The position numbers and the translations under genes are program-made. Below, piece by piece: positions 61,766 through 64,000 of a DNA stretch of 64,000 nucleotides (the stretch's first letter is position 1; every line of letters begins with the position of its first letter). The stretch is from G020353115 sp964389685. Lineage in GTDB: Bacteria > Bacteroidota > Bacteroidia > Bacteroidales > VadinHA17. The stretch lies in contig CAYMFM010000012.1 of the NCBI GenBank assembly GCA_964389685.1, positions 1 through 64,000 of the forward strand, in the 5' to 3' direction. Below the pieces are notes generated by a model. The model ran no database searches, was not told the origin of the DNA, and worked only from the letters and a program-made list of their open reading frames with translations.

Positions 61766-62665
61766 TTATGAACAATAGAGAGAGCTATAATACAATAGTT
61801 TATACAGATCGAACAACAGGAGGTTCGGTCTGGATGAGATCAGTCTTCTTCTGGCCCATCTTAACAGTTTTCGGGTAACCGATACCGGAAGAGGCAGCAG
61901 ACCGGTTCTTTTCAACCGGTAAAAAACCCTCAGCAGCCTGACCTGGCTGATGAATTCCCTGTTTTCTTTGTTCAGCATTGTTAAATGATACAAATTATTC
62001 AACCCGGCTGTTGTTTTCTCGAAAAACAGATGGTCCGGTTCCAATCCAAGATGAAGCAATGGATTTTCGATGTGAAGCACCTTCACTCCACGCTTTGCCA
62101 GTTCATGTCCAAAAAGGGTATCCTCATGTCCGTATTGCTTCAACTTTTCATCAAACTGGATGCTTAGGAACAGATCCTTATCGATCATGAAGTTGAATCC
62201 CGAAAATCCGGCATTCGGTTTTTTATTTCTTCTTTTTGCACTTAATGATTCCCGGGTTTTGCCATATTTCCAACGAAAGAGTAGCTCCTTCTTTTCCGGA
62301 GGAGCAAGTTGATACATCGTGCCTCCACAGACAACCACACCCTTGTTCAGGTAATTCAGGTAATGATTAAGGTACTGATCATGAATAACCGAGGCATCGG
62401 AATCGATGAACAACAGGTAGGGGTATCTTGCCAGCCGGGCCAACTGGTTCCGTGCTGCCGCTCTCCCGATATTGCTATTCCGTGTAATGAATTTGACATT
62501 TTCCCACTGCCCAACCACCCGGTTTTGATCAACAAACCGGGCATCCGACGCATCATCCAGCGCAATGATCTCAAATGAAATGTTCAATCCTTTCCCCTGC
62601 TCCATCAGGTCATTCACAAGATCAACAATGTTGTGATTAAAAACTGGTATTAAAATTGATAGCAT
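61766..62665 (-). CDS. family 2 glycosyltransferase
   Basis: A 299-aa GT-A fold enzyme. The start MLSILIPVFNHNIVDLVNDL is the usual N-terminal strand; LDDASD and the metal-binding FIDSDAS (DxD-like) follow. KPNAGFSGFNFMIDKDLFL and FDEKLKQYGHEDTLFGHELA are typical of galactosyltransferase-like GT2 members. The donor and acceptor cannot be inferred. I start at 62665 because a longer frame (from 62743) adds an unrelated basic stretch. It stands alone, divergent from the thioredoxin-like gene. Confidence 0.88.
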   Translation of the reverse strand: MLSILIPVFNHNIVDLVNDLMEQGKGLNISFEIIALDDASDARFVDQNRVVGQWENVKFITRNSNIGRAAARNQLARLARYPYLLFIDSDASVIHDQYLNHYLNYLNKGVVVCGGTMYQLAPPEKKELLFRWKYGKTRESLSAKRRNKKPNAGFSGFNFMIDKDLFLSIQFDEKLKQYGHEDTLFGHELAKRGVKVLHIENPLLHLGLEPDHLFFEKTTAGLNNLYHLTMLNKENREFISQVRLLRVFYRLKRTGLLPLPVSVTRKLLRWARRRLISSRPNLLLFDLYKLLYYSSLYCS

Positions 62666-62808
62666 TCTATTCTGGATGTGATTTCTGTTTAGAAAAAGAT
62701 CCTGGTCTTTCCAAAATTTATAAAATTTGTAAAATTCTTTCAATATTCTGTTATTTCAACGGGTTAATTATCATCTTTGGGAGAGATTAATTGCAAAAAT
62801 TGTTACGA

Positions 62809-64000
62809 ATGAAATTCTGTGCCACACTATTCGGTTTTCTTTTTCTGATGGTTGCCGGTGTAAAAGGAGAAGGTTATACCATTGAAATCCAGATCAAAGG
62901 ACTGTCAGACACCTCCATTTTTATCGGTTATCATTTCGCTGACAAGAAATATGTAAAGGATACAATCCGCCTCAATTCCGACGGAAAAGTCATCTACAGT
63001 GGGGATGAAGATCTTCCAGGAGGGGTTTACCTGCTTGTTTTTCCCGGTATGAATTTTATCGAATTTATCATTGGCAACGATCAGGCTTTTTCGATCACGA
63101 CGGATATTGCAGATCCATTATACTCACTGAAATTTACCGGCTCTGATGAAAACTCCAGGTTTCTGGATTATCAGAAATTCATGAGGGAACAGCAAACCGT
63201 TGCTAATGAGCTACGAAAGATCAGGGAGCAATACAAGAATTTACCGGATTCTGTTGAGGCGATCAATGGTGAACTTCAGGTGATTGATAACCAGATTACA
63301 CACTATTGGGACAATCTGATCCGGGAGAACAACGGTACTTTCCTTGGACATCTGGTTGAAGCGCTTCGTAATCCGGAAATACCGGATTTTGAGGTTCCGG
63401 ATGGGATAGAAAACGTTGATTCAGCAAAGTGGGTATTGAGATATTTGTACAACAGGGATCATTTTCTGGATAACATTGAATTTTCAGATGAGCGCCTGCT
63501 TCGCACACCCATTGTTCATAGTAAGCTTGACCAATACGTGAACCGGATATTGATTCAACGACCGGATTCCATTATTCCACCCCTTCATAAACTGGTTGAA
63601 CGGAGCAGGGAAAATGAAAAATTCTTTCAATTTGTTGTCGTATTCCTGATAAACAACTTTCTTCAAAGCAACATCATGGGAATGGATGCGGTGTATGTTG
63701 ATCTAGCGGAAAAATATTACCTGTCCGGAGAAGCAACGTGGGCTGATTCCAGCTTTCTTGCAAGTCTGGAAGATCGTGTCAGCAAAATTAAACCGAACCT
63801 GATCGGTAAAACGGGAAAGGATCTGATCATGGAAACCAGTGCCGGAGAGTGGGTGTCACTCCATGAAATTGATGCCAAATATACCGTGCTCTATTTCTGG
63901 GAACCGAATTGCGGACACTGCAAGGAAGCAACACCGGCACTCTATGATATCTATCGAAAATACAAAGAGAAAGGCCTCGAAGTATTTGCTGTATATACAC
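62809..64000 (+). CDS. DUF4369 and thioredoxin-domain protein (TlpA-like), truncated by the window end
   Basis: At least 397 aa, with the 3' end outside the window. A signal peptide (KFCATLFGFLFLMVAGVKGE) is followed by a DUF4369-type beta domain (about 20-110: YTIEIQIKGLSDTSIFIGYH, VYLLVFPGMNFIEF), then a helical middle (about 120-340, DUF5106-like). The thioredoxin fold begins about residue 335. The redox motif C368-G-H-C371 sits in FWEPNCGHCKEATP. Such proteins reduce or exchange disulfides in the periplasm. The usual cis-Pro region lies beyond the window. Confidence 0.88.
   Translation, partial: MKFCATLFGFLFLMVAGVKGEGYTIEIQIKGLSDTSIFIGYHFADKKYVKDTIRLNSDGKVIYSGDEDLPGGVYLLVFPGMNFIEFIIGNDQAFSITTDIADPLYSLKFTGSDENSRFLDYQKFMREQQTVANELRKIREQYKNLPDSVEAINGELQVIDNQITHYWDNLIRENNGTFLGHLVEALRNPEIPDFEVPDGIENVDSAKWVLRYLYNRDHFLDNIEFSDERLLRTPIVHSKLDQYVNRILIQRPDSIIPPLHKLVERSRENEKFFQFVVVFLINNFLQSNIMGMDAVYVDLAEKYYLSGEATWADSSFLASLEDRVSKIKPNLIGKTGKDLIMETSAGEWVSLHEIDAKYTVLYFWEPNCGHCKEATPALYDIYRKYKEKGLEVFAVYT

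Overview
The window looks like a fragment of a Bacteroidota (Bacteroidetes) genome, probably an uncultured Bacteroidales-type organism and probably from a metagenome assembly. Four things point there. Family markers include a Bat (von Willebrand/TPR) operon, a BNR-repeat glycosyl hydrolase, DUF2027-Smr, DUF6588 and DUF4369/redoxin proteins. At least eight start regions carry an exact Bacteroidetes -7 element (TAnnTTTG). Classical Shine-Dalgarno sequences are largely absent. GC-rich hairpin repeats sit between genes. A run of exactly 100 Ns (8205-8304) is a scaffold gap.

Layout: 1-4.3 kb, a DinB plus DnaE-type polymerase pair (probable damage-tolerance cassette). 4.4-8.4 kb, a PrsW-type protease, a secreted protein and a RelA/SpoT enzyme whose 5' end is broken by a false gap. 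8.4-8.95 kb, a repeat-rich spacer. 9-16.6 kb, a DUF6588 protein, rarA, kdsA, a LolA-like protein and a 1040-aa BNR-repeat protein. 16.6-17.0 kb, RNase P RNA. 17.4-25.4 kb, Smr, QueA, threonine aldolase, a C69 dipeptidase, a Gre-like factor, an MFS permease and a trans-sulfuration-type PLP enzyme. 25.4-29.5 kb, a molybdopterin oxidoreductase with a fused Fe-S/membrane-anchor subunit, and a lone PAS protein. 29.5-31.0 kb, a UPF0316 protein and glutathione peroxidase. 31.1-41.8 kb, a tightly packed 12-gene minus-strand run built around moxR-DUF58-batA-batB-batC-batD-batE. 42-47.4 kb, two tandem secreted fibre-like proteins with 17-residue repeats and a C-terminal S74 chaperone/protease domain. 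47.8-54.6 kb, truA, a broken thioredoxin-like gene, an SRPBCC protein, the TPR - phosphosulfolactate synthase - DUF368 - aroE operon, and a divergent TauE/SafE permease. 54.6-64 kb, a GH84-like lipoprotein, ffh-folD, argS, a family-2 glycosyltransferase and a DUF4369/thioredoxin protein cut by the window end.

Most of the window is ordinary chromosomal content: translation, tRNA modification, envelope biogenesis, stringent response and protein targeting. The points most worth following up are the fibre-gene pair that shares a 145-nt near-identical leader and keeps the S74 Ser-Lys dyad, the RelA/SpoT enzyme with a damaged hydrolase motif, the Tat-less molybdoenzyme with its Fe-S/anchor fusion, the possible sulfite-linked pairing of phosphosulfolactate synthase with TauE/SafE, the false assembly gap, and an orphan terminator that may mark a small RNA. 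I found no CRISPR array, prophage, transposase, tRNA or known defence system.
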